A stretch of 64,000 nucleotides of DNA from AV40 sp038230255 (GCA_038230255.1 JBBRNP010000006.1:1-64000); one strand, 5' to 3'. Positions 1-8,119 are shown, counted from the first letter of the stretch. Notes: generated from the sequence alone by a model not told the origin. Numbers and translations: made by a program.

Positions 1-590
1 CACCCTTTACGCCCAATGAATCCGAACAACGCTTGGGACCTCTGTATTACCGCGGCTGCTGGCACAGAGTTAGCCGTCCCTTCCTCTTCTGGTACTATCA
101 ACGTACGTACAGTTAATACATACGCCTTGTTCCCAAATGACAGGAGTTTACAACCCGAAGACCTTCATCCTCCACGCGGCGTCGCTCGATCAGGGTTTCC
201 CCCATTGTCAAAAATTCTCGACTGCTGCCACCCGTAGGTGTCTGGGCCGTGTCTCAGTCCCAGTGTGACTGGTCGTCCTCTCAGACCAGCTACCCGTCAT
301 AGCCTTGGTGAGCCGTTACCTCACCAACAAGCTGATAGGCCGCGGGCCCCTCTAAAAGCGGTAGCTTGCGCCACCTTTGATTTCGAAGCGATGTCGCCTC
401 TGATCACATGCGGTATTAATTCGGCTTTCGCCGAGCTATCCCCCACTTTAAGACAGATTGCCCACGTGTTACGCACCCGTTCGCCGCTAGATTTTTCCCT
501 GTATTGCTACAAGAAAAAATCCCGCTCGACTTGCATGTCTTATCCACGCCGCCAGCGTTCGTTCTGAGCCAGAATCAAACTCTCCGTAAA
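1..590 (-). rRNA. 16S ribosomal RNA, 5' part (runs off the window)
   Basis: The minus strand reads as the 5' portion of a bacterial 16S rRNA. The universal AGAGTTTGATTCTGGCTCAG start region lies at about 564-583 and the GTGCCAGCAGCCGCGGTAA segment of the 515 region at about 48-66. The gene continues beyond position 1, so only roughly the first third to 40 percent is present. The mature 5' end is estimated near 590 from the usual spacing before the start region. The variable regions look verrucomicrobial (Spartobacteria-like); this is a recognition judgement that a database comparison would settle. Small ORFs across this span are spurious. Confidence 0.97.
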
Positions 591-1095
591 AAACGGTGAG
601 ACTCTTACGAGCCTCAAAGTTTGCGTCGAACCCCGCTACGGGGCCGACAAAATCTGACCATTCGATAATCTGTCCCCCGCCGTAGCGGGACACAGGTTCG
701 TCCGATCTCTAATCTTTTTTCCAAAGAAAATCGACAGATAACGCACAATTCAATTTTTCGCTGACTTCATATCATTTCAGATCCGCTTATGTTGGGGCAG
801 TTTTATAACCGCCGAACATCTGTGACTGCGAATCCAAAACCAAACTATCAAAGATCGACCTTCTCCTGCCGGTACAAAGCAAAACCCGACCCTCGTCATA
901 AACCTGACCAGCGTCGGCTCGCTTCGAGCCAGAGGAAGAACAACCCCGACCACGTCGGGACCGCTTGTCTGCGGGTCACTAAACTAACGAGGTTGCATCA
1001 ACCCGCAAGCGTAAATCGCACGATTTTGCGCAAAATGGAGAGGGCGGCCGTATCGGCCGCCCCCCAAAAACTTCTGAGCTGAGGCTCAAAAACCG
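591..1095. other. rRNA leader / intergenic region
   Basis: About 500 bp between the 16S 5' end and the SMP-30-like gene. It must hold the leader and probably the promoter of the rRNA operon (minus strand), but no convincing -35/-10 pair could be picked by eye. Two short GC-rich palindromes around 632-646 and 675-693 share a core of the form CCCCGCTACGGGG and may fold in the leader transcript. A 97-codon plus-strand ORF (789-1082) has no recognisable protein character and is not called. Confidence 0.5.
1036..1064. repeat. GC-rich REP-like hairpin
   Basis: Perfect 9-bp inverted repeat, GGGCGGCCG (1042-1050), 3-nt loop, CGGCCGCCC (1054-1062). It matches the core of the GTAG-type hairpins at 7346 and 8120 but lacks the GTAG at its left foot. 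It lies about 35 bp past the stop codon of the SMP-30-like gene and could also stop transcription, although no T-run follows it on the minus strand. Confidence 0.7.
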
Positions 1096-2016
1096 TTACT
1101 TCACATTTGCGATCTTTACGATACTGCCCTTTGCCTGCGGGTCCTTCGGGTCCTTCACCACGGTCACGTACAATTCTTTCTCGCCTTCGCCGAAGGCGAC
1201 GTTGGTCGTGCCATCACCCGCCGCGATCTCAAAGACATGCAGAAGCTTGCCATCCGGAGATATCTTCAAAATCTTGCCGCCGAACCATTGGGCAACATAA
1301 ATGTTCCCCTTGCTGTCGATCTTCATGCTGTCGGGTCCCAGCCACCAGGAGTCGTTTTTATTTTTTGTGAGAAGATTGAGCAGCGCAAAGTTCGATCTCT
1401 GACCTAACGAGCCGTCCGCATTGATTTTGAACTTCAACATGCAGTTTCCGACAGTTTCGCTGACGTAGAGAGTCTTTTGATCTGGAGAGACGCCAATTCC
1501 GTTGGCGTAATTGAGATCGTCCGCTACCTCGACCCATTTCTCGCTGCCCGGCGCAAGATAGAGAATTTTTCCTGCGACGGAGGTTGGCAGGTCCTTGTAC
1601 GGGCCAAACACCGTGGCATAAGCGCCGCCATTTGCGGTCACCACAATATCATTTATGCCACCGTCGAATGGCTTGCCGTTTTTGTCGGCGTCCCAACGGC
1701 GCAGCTGCTTGCCGGTCATATCGAGTTCAAGGATGGCGCCATGCTCCTCGGTGCACGCGAGGAGGAACGTCTTTCGTTTCGTGAGCGCCAACCCGTTATG
1801 ACCGCAGCCCTCGGTGTGATTCAGTACGGTGCTCGTTTTGCCGTCCCATTTCGACAACGTGTGTGAAACCCAGCCAACGTAGTAAAGGTTGCCGTCCACG
1901 TACAACGGACCCTCGGGTCCAAGAATATTGCTAACGATGGAGATTTCGTCGGCACCCGCTGCCGTAGCAGCGAACATTGCGCCAACGGCGACGCAGATAA
2001 TCTTATTTACCCTCAT
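1096..2016 (-). CDS. SMP-30/gluconolactonase-like secreted beta-propeller protein
   Basis: 306 residues. An N-terminal signal peptide (cleavage probably after ...TAAGA, about residue 22) points to export. The rest has the repeated blade pattern of SMP-30/gluconolactonase/LRE-like six-bladed propellers: GPEGPLYVDGNLYYVGW near the start, GGINDIVV and YANGIGVSPDQKTLYVSE in the middle, GPDSMKIDSKGNIYVAQW near the end. Members of the family are metal-dependent lactonases or strictosidine-synthase-like enzymes; the asparagine and aspartate of the NGIGVSPD and PDSM segments fit the metal-site pattern. The substrate cannot be told. It is the last gene of a minus-strand run and is separated from the next gene upstream by a heptamer repeat, so it may be transcribed alone. 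Confidence 0.85.
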   Translation of the reverse strand: MRVNKIICVAVGAMFAATAAGADEISIVSNILGPEGPLYVDGNLYYVGWVSHTLSKWDGKTSTVLNHTEGCGHNGLALTKRKTFLLACTEEHGAILELDMTGKQLRRWDADKNGKPFDGGINDIVVTANGGAYATVFGPYKDLPTSVAGKILYLAPGSEKWVEVADDLNYANGIGVSPDQKTLYVSETVGNCMLKFKINADGSLGQRSNFALLNLLTKNKNDSWWLGPDSMKIDSKGNIYVAQWFGGKILKISPDGKLLHVFEIAAGDGTTNVAFGEGEKELYVTVVKDPKDPQAKGSIVKIANVK

Positions 2017-2067
2017 GAAGCACAGCGGTCAGAAGTCACAGTTCAGCTTTCGGGAGAGTTCTATCTT

Positions 2068-2095
2068 GTCACTGGTCACATGTCACTCATCACTA
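2068..2095. repeat. GTCACNN heptamer tandem repeat (4 units)
   Basis: Four consecutive 7-bp units: GTCACTG, GTCACAT, GTCACTC and ATCACTA. The first five bases are nearly fixed and the last two vary. The array overlaps the 3' end of the NTF2-like gene (2093). It belongs to the family also seen at 2477, 7382, 8159, 15074, 26503 and 40176. Confidence 0.85.
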
Positions 2096-2488
2096 TCCGT
2101 TGAGCTGGCGCTCGTACTCCCCGCTATCGAAATGTCCTTTCGATTCCCCGATCAACCCGTCATTGTCGATCTTCCAAAGTTCGTAGCCGCTGATTCGAAC
2201 TTTTTTCCCAGTGCCGCCGGGTCCGGTGTTCGTTCCGGTTAATGTCCAATGAAACGCCGTCGCATCTCCGCGCGGCTCAAGTTTGTCGAATGTCACGACC
2301 ATATTGGGAAATGTGGTCATAAACGCTTCTGCTTCCTTGGCGATCGCGTCGCGTCCAACCGCCGCAGGTCCGTTGTTGATGCTAAGCGAGCCGTTCTCGG
2401 CGAATAACGCGGCCACGCTTTCAGGATTCTGGCTGCACCACGCCTTAGCGTATCGCGCCGCAAATTTAATTAACTCGTCGCTCGTCAC
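2093..2488 (-). CDS. NTF2-like (SnoaL/DUF4440 type) small protein
   Basis: 131 residues without a signal peptide. The layout is that of a cone-shaped NTF2-like fold: a helical start ending in AWCSQNPESVAALFAENGSLSINNG, then VGRDAIAKEAEAFMTTFPNMVVTFDKL, then the strands FHWTLTGTNTG and KVRISGYELWKIDNDGLIGESKGHFD. This matches SnoaL-like polyketide cyclase/ketosteroid isomerase relatives; the reaction is unknown. The start is GTG, and an in-frame TGA two codons upstream rules out a longer protein. Both that TGA and the GTG lie in a GTGACNN heptamer array (2477-2504). The gene follows the DUF4760-like membrane protein by 3 bp and is probably in the same transcript. Confidence 0.75.
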   Translation of the reverse strand: MTSDELIKFAARYAKAWCSQNPESVAALFAENGSLSINNGPAAVGRDAIAKEAEAFMTTFPNMVVTFDKLEPRGDATAFHWTLTGTNTGPGGTGKKVRISGYELWKIDNDGLIGESKGHFDSGEYERQLNG

Positions 2489-2504
2489 AGGTCACTTGTC
2501 ACTC
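2477..2504. repeat. GTCACNN heptamer tandem repeat (4 units) spanning a gene junction
   Basis: Units GTCGCTC, GTCACAG, GTCACTT and GTCACTC. On the minus strand these read GTGACNN. One unit gives the TGA stop of the membrane protein ending at 2492 and the next gives the GTG start of the NTF2-like gene at 2488. Because the period is 7, successive units place TGA in different reading frames. Confidence 0.85.
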
Positions 2505-3013
2505 TGCTTGACTATCCCAGGCAGATCGTAAGTTGCGTACGCTTTCGGTTTCTCGCCTTTGGCGATGATCGCATCGACGACGGAGGCGAATTCTTCCGTG
2601 TGCCAATGTCTTCGAGTGTTCCACCACTGCTGAACACCGGGATAACCGATCAAATCGATCATCGTTCGCTCGATCTCGCCCCAGAGTTGGTCGGTCAGTA
2701 TTCCATCTTGATGCGCGAAATACATAGCTTGGAAGTTTTTCAGGAAACGATTGAAGAACGCGCTGAACCTAACTTTGGAAATTGAGTCGAGACTCTCGAA
2801 CGATTGAAGGCCGCGAAGATAAATCGCGCTGAATTCGGCGCTTTCATGCAAGGCGCAGGTCAGATCACCCCACTGCACGGTGAGAGCGTTTACGGCTGCT
2901 TGTCGCCGCTCCTTGGTTTGTTCTCTGATCTGAACGGCGAAATAAATAAGAGACGGGATTCCGACAAACACCGCCGCCAATTGTCCGATTGCTGCCAGCA
3001 TTTCCCAGTTCAT
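2492..3013 (-). CDS. Small membrane-anchored protein, DUF4760-like
   Basis: 173 residues from the ATG at 3013. A single N-terminal membrane helix (LAAIGQLAAVFVGIPSLIYFAV as the hydrophobic core) is followed by a basic coiled segment (REQTKERRQAA) and a soluble helical domain containing the WW pair of GVQQWWNTRRHWH. The architecture resembles DUF4760-type proteins of unknown function. The start is chosen because its ATGA overlaps the stop of the preceding gene by 4 bp, which implies translational coupling; a longer ORF reaching 3085 would overlap that gene by 76 bp. It looks like a distant paralogue of the gene upstream. Function unknown. Confidence 0.75.
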   Translation of the reverse strand: MNWEMLAAIGQLAAVFVGIPSLIYFAVQIREQTKERRQAAVNALTVQWGDLTCALHESAEFSAIYLRGLQSFESLDSISKVRFSAFFNRFLKNFQAMYFAHQDGILTDQLWGEIERTMIDLIGYPGVQQWWNTRRHWHTEEFASVVDAIIAKGEKPKAYATYDLPGIVKQSDK

Positions 3014-3504
3014 AAGCGGTAAGCAGGAACGTAAGGTCGCGTAACGCGATATTTCGCGATCTGCGTCGCGAGCCATTCGCACCATTCCAAAAATTCATCA
3101 TGACCGGTGCGCTTCCGTCTTTCTTCGGACCAGTTTTTCGCGCGCGACCAGAAGCTAAGGATCGCGCCGCCGGCAAGATCGTTAACGGTTTGAACGTCCA
3201 CCAAACCGTGAAAAACCATGTAACCGATTATTTCTACCCGAAGTCCGAACAGAAAAATCTGGCGCCTTATATCCGGATCCAAATTTTCGATCACGGCCGC
3301 GGGGGCACTTTCCGGAATTTCGCTGAGCAATTCCAAGAAGCGCGCTGAGTTTTCGCTCAGGGCCGCGGTTTCAATCACGGTCACGGCCATTTGCTCCCGG
3401 CGCGCGCGATTGGCCGCGCGCACCTGCAAGCCAGTGAAGACGAGCGCGCCGATCAGCGTGACGGTTGAAACAAGATTGAGAACGGTGGCGAAATCGAGAT
3501 GCAT
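3010..3504 (-). CDS. Small membrane-anchored protein, paralogue of the next gene
   Basis: 164 residues from the ATG at 3504. One N-terminal membrane helix (about residues 8-26, LNLVSTVTLIGALVFTGLQV), a positively charged stretch AANRARREQ, then a helical cytoplasmic domain ending WCEWLATQIAKYRVTRPYVP. Layout and length are close to the following gene, so the two are probably a tandem duplication. The start was picked because it lies 11 bp after the cyclase stop; the longer frame to 3603 would run into the cyclase. The adjacency suggests a shared transcript with the cyclase/TPR gene and perhaps a role at the same membrane site, which is inference only. Confidence 0.72.
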   Translation of the reverse strand: MHLDFATVLNLVSTVTLIGALVFTGLQVRAANRARREQMAVTVIETAALSENSARFLELLSEIPESAPAAVIENLDPDIRRQIFLFGLRVEIIGYMVFHGLVDVQTVNDLAGGAILSFWSRAKNWSEERRKRTGHDEFLEWCEWLATQIAKYRVTRPYVPAYRL

Positions 3505-3515
3505 AATAAACTTCT

Positions 3516-5621
3516 CTATTTCCTGCCGGCAATCTTTCGCAGCATCGCCTGGAAACGCGGCTCGTTGCGCACGCTGTCGTAAAGCTGATCCTGGTTCCAC
3601 CACAAGAGAGGATCGCGGTCTTCATATGCCTTCTCGATCCAATCCAACGCCTTCGCTTTTTCGCCGAGCCCCAGGTAGACCGACGCGCGAGATGCGGGTG
3701 AGACATATTGCTTTTTCGCTAACTCGTCCAAGTCGCGAAGTATCTGCTCGGCTTTGGCACGATCGCCAGAGACCGCCAAGGCGTAGCCGAGAGAGCCTTT
3801 ATACCATGGCAGATCGTCCAGCGTCGCGGCTTTTTGAAACGCTGGCAGAGCGTCAACCAAATTTCCTTTCCAGAGCAAACACCAACCGAGCGTTTGAAGA
3901 GCAAGGCTGTTGTTCGCATCCAATTCCAATGTCTTGCGAAGCTGCACAATCCCTTCGTCGTATCGACGCGCCCAGGAAAGGAAAAAGCCGAAGTCGGTAT
4001 TCAGCAACGGATTCAGTGGATCCAGTTCCAACGCCTTCTTTTCCTCTGCGATCGCTTCATCGAAGCGGTCATGCGCCATGTAGGTCCACCCATATTGGTC
4101 GTGGGCCAGGGCCAGGTTGGGATCCAATTCCAGGGCGCGCTCAAGTTCTTTCTCAGAGGCAATAAAATCCAGAGCGCTAAAAAGAGCGACTCCGAGCGAG
4201 ACATGCGCATCAGCTAGATTCGGATCGAGCGCCACCGCCTTGAGCGCGAGTTCCTTTTCCTTGGCCCAGGCTTCCTTGCCCGCCATTATCTGCCCTCCGG
4301 CCCAACCGTAGGTGTCAGCCAATCCGCAGTAAGCCAAAGTAAATTTGGGATCCACGTGCAGCGCCTGCTCATAATAGTTAATCGCGTTGGTCCAACCGGC
4401 GCGGGTGAACTTGTAAAAATGGTAGCGGCCTAGCAGGTAGAGACGGTGGGCTTCCGGATTCTCGGTCGGTTTCTTCGCCAGCGCGCGCGCTTCGTCGACA
4501 CCCAGCTGCACCTGCAATGCCTGGACCACGCGTTTCGCGACATCACTTTGCATGGCAAGAATGTCCTTCATGTCGCCGTCATAGGTTTCCGACCAAAGAT
4601 GAAAACCATCGGCCACATTGATGAGCTGGGTGGTGATCCGCAATTTATCGCCGGCTTTGCGCACGCTGCCTTCCAAGACCGCGTTGACGTGCAGTTGCTC
4701 GCCGACTTTGCGGAAGATGTCGTCTTCATTCCTGCCCTTAAAAGCAAAGGATGAACTGCGCCCCGGCACGCGCAGTCCCTTCACTTTCGTCAGCACGTTT
4801 AGCAGTTCTTCAGTCATGCCGTCGCTCAAATATTCGTCGTTTTTGTCCGCGCTGAGATTCGTGAACGGCAGCACAGCGATTGATTTCTGATCGGTGGTGC
4901 CCGCGGTGCCGTGAGAAGTCGAGACACTGGTTGAACGCGCAGCCTCCCTGTTTGATTGATGAGCGAACCACCAAACAACTCCGACTGCGAGCAACATGAA
5001 AGCGGCGAGCCCAACCCCCTTGGTGGTGGCGGAGGGCCTCTTTCCAATCTCGGACTTCGGGCTTCGGATTTCGGATTTGGAGGGCTGCTCCCACGGCAGC
5101 ACGATGCGGAATAAATCCATTGCCACAGAAATGTTTTTCAACTCGGTTGGCTTAAGTTTTTCGCAACGCGCTTCGAGCGCGTTACGAATCTGACGCTCGA
5201 CGTCCATCGACACGCAAATCCCGCCGGCGCCCGCCAGCCGTTCGATGCGCGAAGCGATATTCACCCCGTCGCCATATACATCGCCGCCGCGATGCATCAC
5301 GTCGCCAAGGTGAATGCCGATCCTGACTTCGATGTGTCGATCGGCTGGCACATCATGATTGCGCTTGGCCAGCGTGCGTTGGATTTCAATAGCGCATTGG
5401 GCTGCTTCCAACGCGCTTTGGAACTCGATTAGGAACGCGTCACCGATCGTTTTGATCTCGGTGCCGTTGAAGCGGGGAAAGATTTCGCGGAGGAGTTGGC
5501 GGTGTTCCTCTAACAATTCCAGCGCAAGCTTGTCGTCGCGCTGTGCCAGCGTGCTGTAGCCCACCATGTCGGTGAACATGATGGCCGCGAGTTTGCGTTG
5601 TTCGGTGGCTGCGGAAGGCAT
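3516..5621 (-). CDS. Class III adenylate cyclase fused to TolB-like domain and TPR repeats
   Basis: 701 residues from the ATG at 5621 (an ATG 14 codons upstream is also possible). Residues about 8-180 form a class III nucleotide cyclase domain. FTDMVGYS carries the first metal aspartate, IKTIGDAFL the adenine-selecting lysine and second metal aspartate, and YGDGVNIASRIE the transition-state Asn and Arg, so it looks active and ATP-specific. A membrane helix (VGLAAFMLLAVGVVWWF core) follows, then a FlgO/TolB-like domain starting SIAVLPFTNLSADKN and containing VLEGSVRKAGDKLRIT, then at least six TPR-like helical pairs to the C-terminus. The cyclase is therefore cytoplasmic and the TPR part probably periplasmic, as expected for a one-component sensor making cAMP. 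Two more TolB-like/TPR proteins lie at 20.6-24.4 kb. Confidence 0.9.
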   Translation of the reverse strand: MPSAATEQRKLAAIMFTDMVGYSTLAQRDDKLALELLEEHRQLLREIFPRFNGTEIKTIGDAFLIEFQSALEAAQCAIEIQRTLAKRNHDVPADRHIEVRIGIHLGDVMHRGGDVYGDGVNIASRIERLAGAGGICVSMDVERQIRNALEARCEKLKPTELKNISVAMDLFRIVLPWEQPSKSEIRSPKSEIGKRPSATTKGVGLAAFMLLAVGVVWWFAHQSNREAARSTSVSTSHGTAGTTDQKSIAVLPFTNLSADKNDEYLSDGMTEELLNVLTKVKGLRVPGRSSSFAFKGRNEDDIFRKVGEQLHVNAVLEGSVRKAGDKLRITTQLINVADGFHLWSETYDGDMKDILAMQSDVAKRVVQALQVQLGVDEARALAKKPTENPEAHRLYLLGRYHFYKFTRAGWTNAINYYEQALHVDPKFTLAYCGLADTYGWAGGQIMAGKEAWAKEKELALKAVALDPNLADAHVSLGVALFSALDFIASEKELERALELDPNLALAHDQYGWTYMAHDRFDEAIAEEKKALELDPLNPLLNTDFGFFLSWARRYDEGIVQLRKTLELDANNSLALQTLGWCLLWKGNLVDALPAFQKAATLDDLPWYKGSLGYALAVSGDRAKAEQILRDLDELAKKQYVSPASRASVYLGLGEKAKALDWIEKAYEDRDPLLWWNQDQLYDSVRNEPRFQAMLRKIAGRK

Positions 5622-5757
5622 AGCTCGATTCGCAATAATCCTGCGCCAGGCATGTGTAAACATCGAGCCCGGAATTGAATATGGGTTTAACGTTTGTTTT
5701 TAACCGCTGATTCAGTTTTTTCGATTTCAGCGTGTCGGATTTTCGCGACAGTGAGTA

Positions 5758-6576
5758 ATGGCAACGATCGAAGAGAAGCGCAGAGAATTCCGCCGGCTCC
5801 ATGAAAGCGACTGTTTTGCACTTCCGAATCCATGGGACATCGGCACCGCTCGCTACCTCCAACATCTCGGATTCAAAGCGATCGCGACCACGTCCGCGGG
5901 TTTCGCGTTCTCGCGCGGATTGTCCGATGGCGCGGTCAAGCGCGACGAAATGCTGGCGCACATAAAGGAATTGGTCGAGGCCACCGATATTCCGGTGAAC
6001 GCCGATTTCGAAAACGGTTACGCCGACGATCCAAACTGGGTCGCGGAAAACGCGCGCCTTTGCGCCGAGACCGGAGTCGCGGGCCTCTCGATTGAAGACG
6101 CCACCGATCGAAAGGAAAGCCGGCTTTACGATGTCGATCTTGCAGTCGAGAGAATCCACGCCGTGCGCGAAGCGCTTCATGGCACGGGCGTTCTGCTTGT
6201 CGGCCGTGCGGAAGGCTTTCTGGTCGGACGCGAAAAGATCGATCAGGTGATCAAGCGGCTCGTCGCTTATTCAGAAGCGGGCGCGGATTGTTTATACGCG
6301 CCCGGTTTCAAAGAACGCGATCACATCAAAGCGATCGTCGAAAGTGTCGCGCCGAAACCGTCGAACATTCTGATCGGCGGCCCCGGTGGTCTGACGATGA
6401 AGGACGCGGCCTCGTTAGGCGCGCGACGGGTCAGTGTCGGTGGCGCGTTTTCGCGCGCGGCATGGGGTGGATTTATTCGCTCCGCAAAGGAGATGATCGA
6501 ACGCGGAACGTTCGACGAACTGTCACACGCCGCCTCTTACGACGAGCTGCAGAAATTGTTCCGGTCGGAAAGTTGA
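5758..6576 (+). CDS. Isocitrate lyase/phosphoenolpyruvate mutase family enzyme
   Basis: 272 residues. TIM-barrel enzyme of the ICL/PEP mutase superfamily: ALPNPWDIGTARYLQHLGFKAI at the start, TTSAGFAFSRGLSDG, the metal-binding strand NADFENGYADD, GLSIEDAT, VGRAEGFLVG and the late GGPGGLTMKDAASLGARRVSVG. The length and motifs match the short bacterial branch annotated as oxaloacetate decarboxylase or carboxyphosphonoenolpyruvate phosphonomutase-like. The catalytic KKCGH of true isocitrate lyase is absent, so glyoxylate-cycle function is unlikely. The exact substrate is not predictable. It begins about 135 bp from the divergent cyclase gene, so the two may share a promoter region. Confidence 0.88.
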   Translation: MATIEEKRREFRRLHESDCFALPNPWDIGTARYLQHLGFKAIATTSAGFAFSRGLSDGAVKRDEMLAHIKELVEATDIPVNADFENGYADDPNWVAENARLCAETGVAGLSIEDATDRKESRLYDVDLAVERIHAVREALHGTGVLLVGRAEGFLVGREKIDQVIKRLVAYSEAGADCLYAPGFKERDHIKAIVESVAPKPSNILIGGPGGLTMKDAASLGARRVSVGGAFSRAAWGGFIRSAKEMIERGTFDELSHAASYDELQKLFRSES

Positions 6577-6626
6577 GATGTTGAATCGTTGAGAGGTCGA
6601 GAAGAAAGTCGTTACAAAGCCGAGGT

Positions 6627-6691
6627 GTTGTAGAGGCGCTGGTCTCAAGCGCCTGTTTCTCCGGTGCTTGAGAACAAGAAATCGCTACAAC
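6627..6691. repeat. GTAG-type paired palindrome (BIME-like)
   Basis: A 65-bp element bracketed by GTTGTAG (6627-6633) and its complement CTACAAC (6685-6691). Inside is the hairpin AGGCGCT...AGCGCCT (6634-6654) and a second, weaker arm. GTAG at the foot of a hairpin is the hallmark of REP sequences, and two in opposite orientation make a BIME-like unit. It lies between the ICL/PEPM gene and the secreted protein at 6760. Confidence 0.75.
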
Positions 6692-6759
6692 ATTGTCGAA
6701 TTTTTCGTCTAAAGAGGCGTCTAACGCTCAACCGGCATGCGAAACGCTGCCAGAATCTT

Positions 6760-7116
6760 ATGAAGAAAAACATCGCCAGTCCGGCTCGGACAATTTTTGC
6801 TATTTGCACCGCAGTTCTTCTCATCAGCGCGGTTGCCTACGCGCAACCGACCAGCAGCAGTCCTGATCCCAAGGCCGGAGCCGAATCCACCGGCACGGTG
6901 AAAACATACACACCGGGTTCAATTCTGATCCTGGATACGCTTGCGCCTAGCGAGCCGACCCAGTTCAAGCTGAGCAAGAGTGTCGTTTATGTCGATTCCG
7001 ACGGAAAGACGCTCGAAGCGCCGGGATTAACGACCAACCAGAAGGTCCGCGTCCATTACATGAAGACAGCCGCCGGCGAAAACGTGGCCGACCGAGTCAT
7101 CATAGTAAAAGAGTGA
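6760..7116 (+). CDS. Secreted protein of unknown function
   Basis: 118 residues from the ATG at 6760, chosen because it places a standard signal peptide (KKN...FAICTAVLLISAVAYAQ) at the N-terminus; upstream codons in this frame translate a REP element. The mature part is a single small beta-rich domain with GTVKTYTPGSILILDTL, FKLSKSVVYVDSDGK and KVRVHYMKTAAGENVADRVIIV. This is a recurring type of short periplasmic protein in Verrucomicrobia and Acidobacteria with no assigned role. No operon partner is evident other than the short ORF that follows by 46 bp. Confidence 0.75.
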   Translation: MKKNIASPARTIFAICTAVLLISAVAYAQPTSSSPDPKAGAESTGTVKTYTPGSILILDTLAPSEPTQFKLSKSVVYVDSDGKTLEAPGLTTNQKVRVHYMKTAAGENVADRVIIVKE

Positions 7117-7162
7117 GCAACCGAGGCCGAAACACCGGGTTTAACACAACAGGAGCAACGTT

Positions 7163-7342
7163 ATGATCGAACCAACGGTAACTCAGAACAGCGCGCTTTA
7201 TTTAGTGCATCACAAAGCTTCAAAAGAGAGAGCCACACTTTTCCGACGATTCTGGTTTCGCGCTCGCAAGCAGCCGGTCGCTCGGAAGCAGCCATTGCTC
7301 GGCGAATTATTCACCCGGCCGCGCCTGCAAGGCGGGAACTAG
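7163..7342 (+). CDS. Short basic ORF (59 aa) with a strong ribosome-binding site
   Basis: Not recognised. A perfect AGGAG (7151-7155) sits 7 bp before the ATG and the frame runs 59 codons to TAG. The product is strongly basic in its second half (FRRFWFRARKQPVARKQ) and ends LLGELFTRPRLQGGN. It lies 46 bp behind the secreted protein gene, with no GTAG repeat between them, so co-transcription is possible. The good Shine-Dalgarno is the main support; conservation in relatives would decide whether it is real. Confidence 0.5.
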   Translation: MIEPTVTQNSALYLVHHKASKERATLFRRFWFRARKQPVARKQPLLGELFTRPRLQGGN

Positions 7343-7345
7343 GGA

Positions 7346-7375
7346 GTGTAGAGGCGGCCGTGCCGGCCGCGGCTT
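7346..7375. repeat. GTAG-type REP-like hairpin
   Basis: Begins GTGTAGAGG and forms GCGGCCG...CGGCCGC with a 3-nt loop, nearly identical to the copy at 8120. It starts 3 bp after the stop codon of the 59-codon ORF. The pair at 7346 and 8120 flank the methyltransferase gene in the same orientation. Confidence 0.75.
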
Positions 7376-7381
7376 TAACTC

Positions 7382-7409
7382 GTCACCCGTCACCCGTCAC
7401 GCGTCACTG
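7382..7409. repeat. GTCACNN heptamer tandem repeat (4 units)
   Basis: Units GTCACCC twice, then GTCACGC and GTCACTG. The last unit contains the TGA stop codon of the methyltransferase gene on the minus strand (7404-7406). Confidence 0.85.
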
Positions 7410-8114
7410 TTTTTTTAGTACAAACTGGATCCGCGGATTGGCGGGCGAGGGGACCATCTTCCTGTCGAAGTCGGTACCGGAAACCAACAAGCTCAACCCG
7501 GCTGAACTTGCCAGCTGCTCCATTTGCCGCGGCGTAAACAATTGCCATTCGAATTGTTCGCGGGCTCCGTCCGGGTAATCGAGTTGAACAAATAGCCGGT
7601 CGTCATCGACCCGCTTGTTTTCGCGAACGACTCCTCCGGCAGTCTCGAGCTCACGATCGCCCTGGTGCGCAGCGAAAAATTCCCGGTTCCACAAATCGAG
7701 TATGATACGGCCGCGTTTTCGAACGCCGCCCGCCAGCTTTCGTAGGATGTCGGGATTCGTTTCGGCATCGAAATGTCCGAAGCTCTGCCCCATCACGATC
7801 GCTGCATCGAAGGCGTGGACCTCGGGCTGATAATTCCGGATGTCGTCGACTATGTAGATTGGCCCGCCGCCGCGTTCGCGCGCCGTTGCAATCGCGTCAG
7901 TGTCACGATCGATTCCGGTTACCGAATAACCGCGATCCGAAAGTGCACGAGCATGTCGACCCATGCCGCAGCACGCGTCGAGAATTTTCTGGAAATCAGG
8001 CAACGGCGCGCACGCGCAGATAAATTCCGTTTCTCGAGCGGTCCGTGCTTCATCAATCCCGACATGCAAAAACTCAAACCATTGGGCCGAGTAAACATTC
8101 AATTCTGTTCGCAT
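7404..8114 (-). CDS. Class I SAM-dependent methyltransferase
   Basis: 236 residues. The SAM-binding motif I is ILDACCGMGRHARAL at about residues 45-59, followed by the acidic strand end VTGIDRD and motif III-like DAAIVMGQSFGHF. This matches small-molecule methyltransferases of the Methyltransf_25/11 type. The C-terminal part (FEWQLFTPRQMEQLASSAGLSL) is typical of this group. Substrate unknown. It stands alone on the minus strand with GTAG hairpins and heptamer arrays on both sides, the downstream array providing its stop codon. Confidence 0.85.
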   Translation of the reverse strand: MRTELNVYSAQWFEFLHVGIDEARTARETEFICACAPLPDFQKILDACCGMGRHARALSDRGYSVTGIDRDTDAIATARERGGGPIYIVDDIRNYQPEVHAFDAAIVMGQSFGHFDAETNPDILRKLAGGVRKRGRIILDLWNREFFAAHQGDRELETAGGVVRENKRVDDDRLFVQLDYPDGAREQFEWQLFTPRQMEQLASSAGLSLLVSGTDFDRKMVPSPANPRIQFVLKKQ

Positions 8115-8119
8115 TTTTG

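Noticed and set aside
789..1082. A 97-codon ORF upstream of the rRNA gene
   Set aside because: Basic, no motif, in the leader/promoter region of the rRNA operon.
5440..6180. A 246-codon minus-strand ORF across the start of the cyclase gene and the ICL/PEPM gene
   Set aside because: It overlaps two well supported genes in other frames and has no domain.
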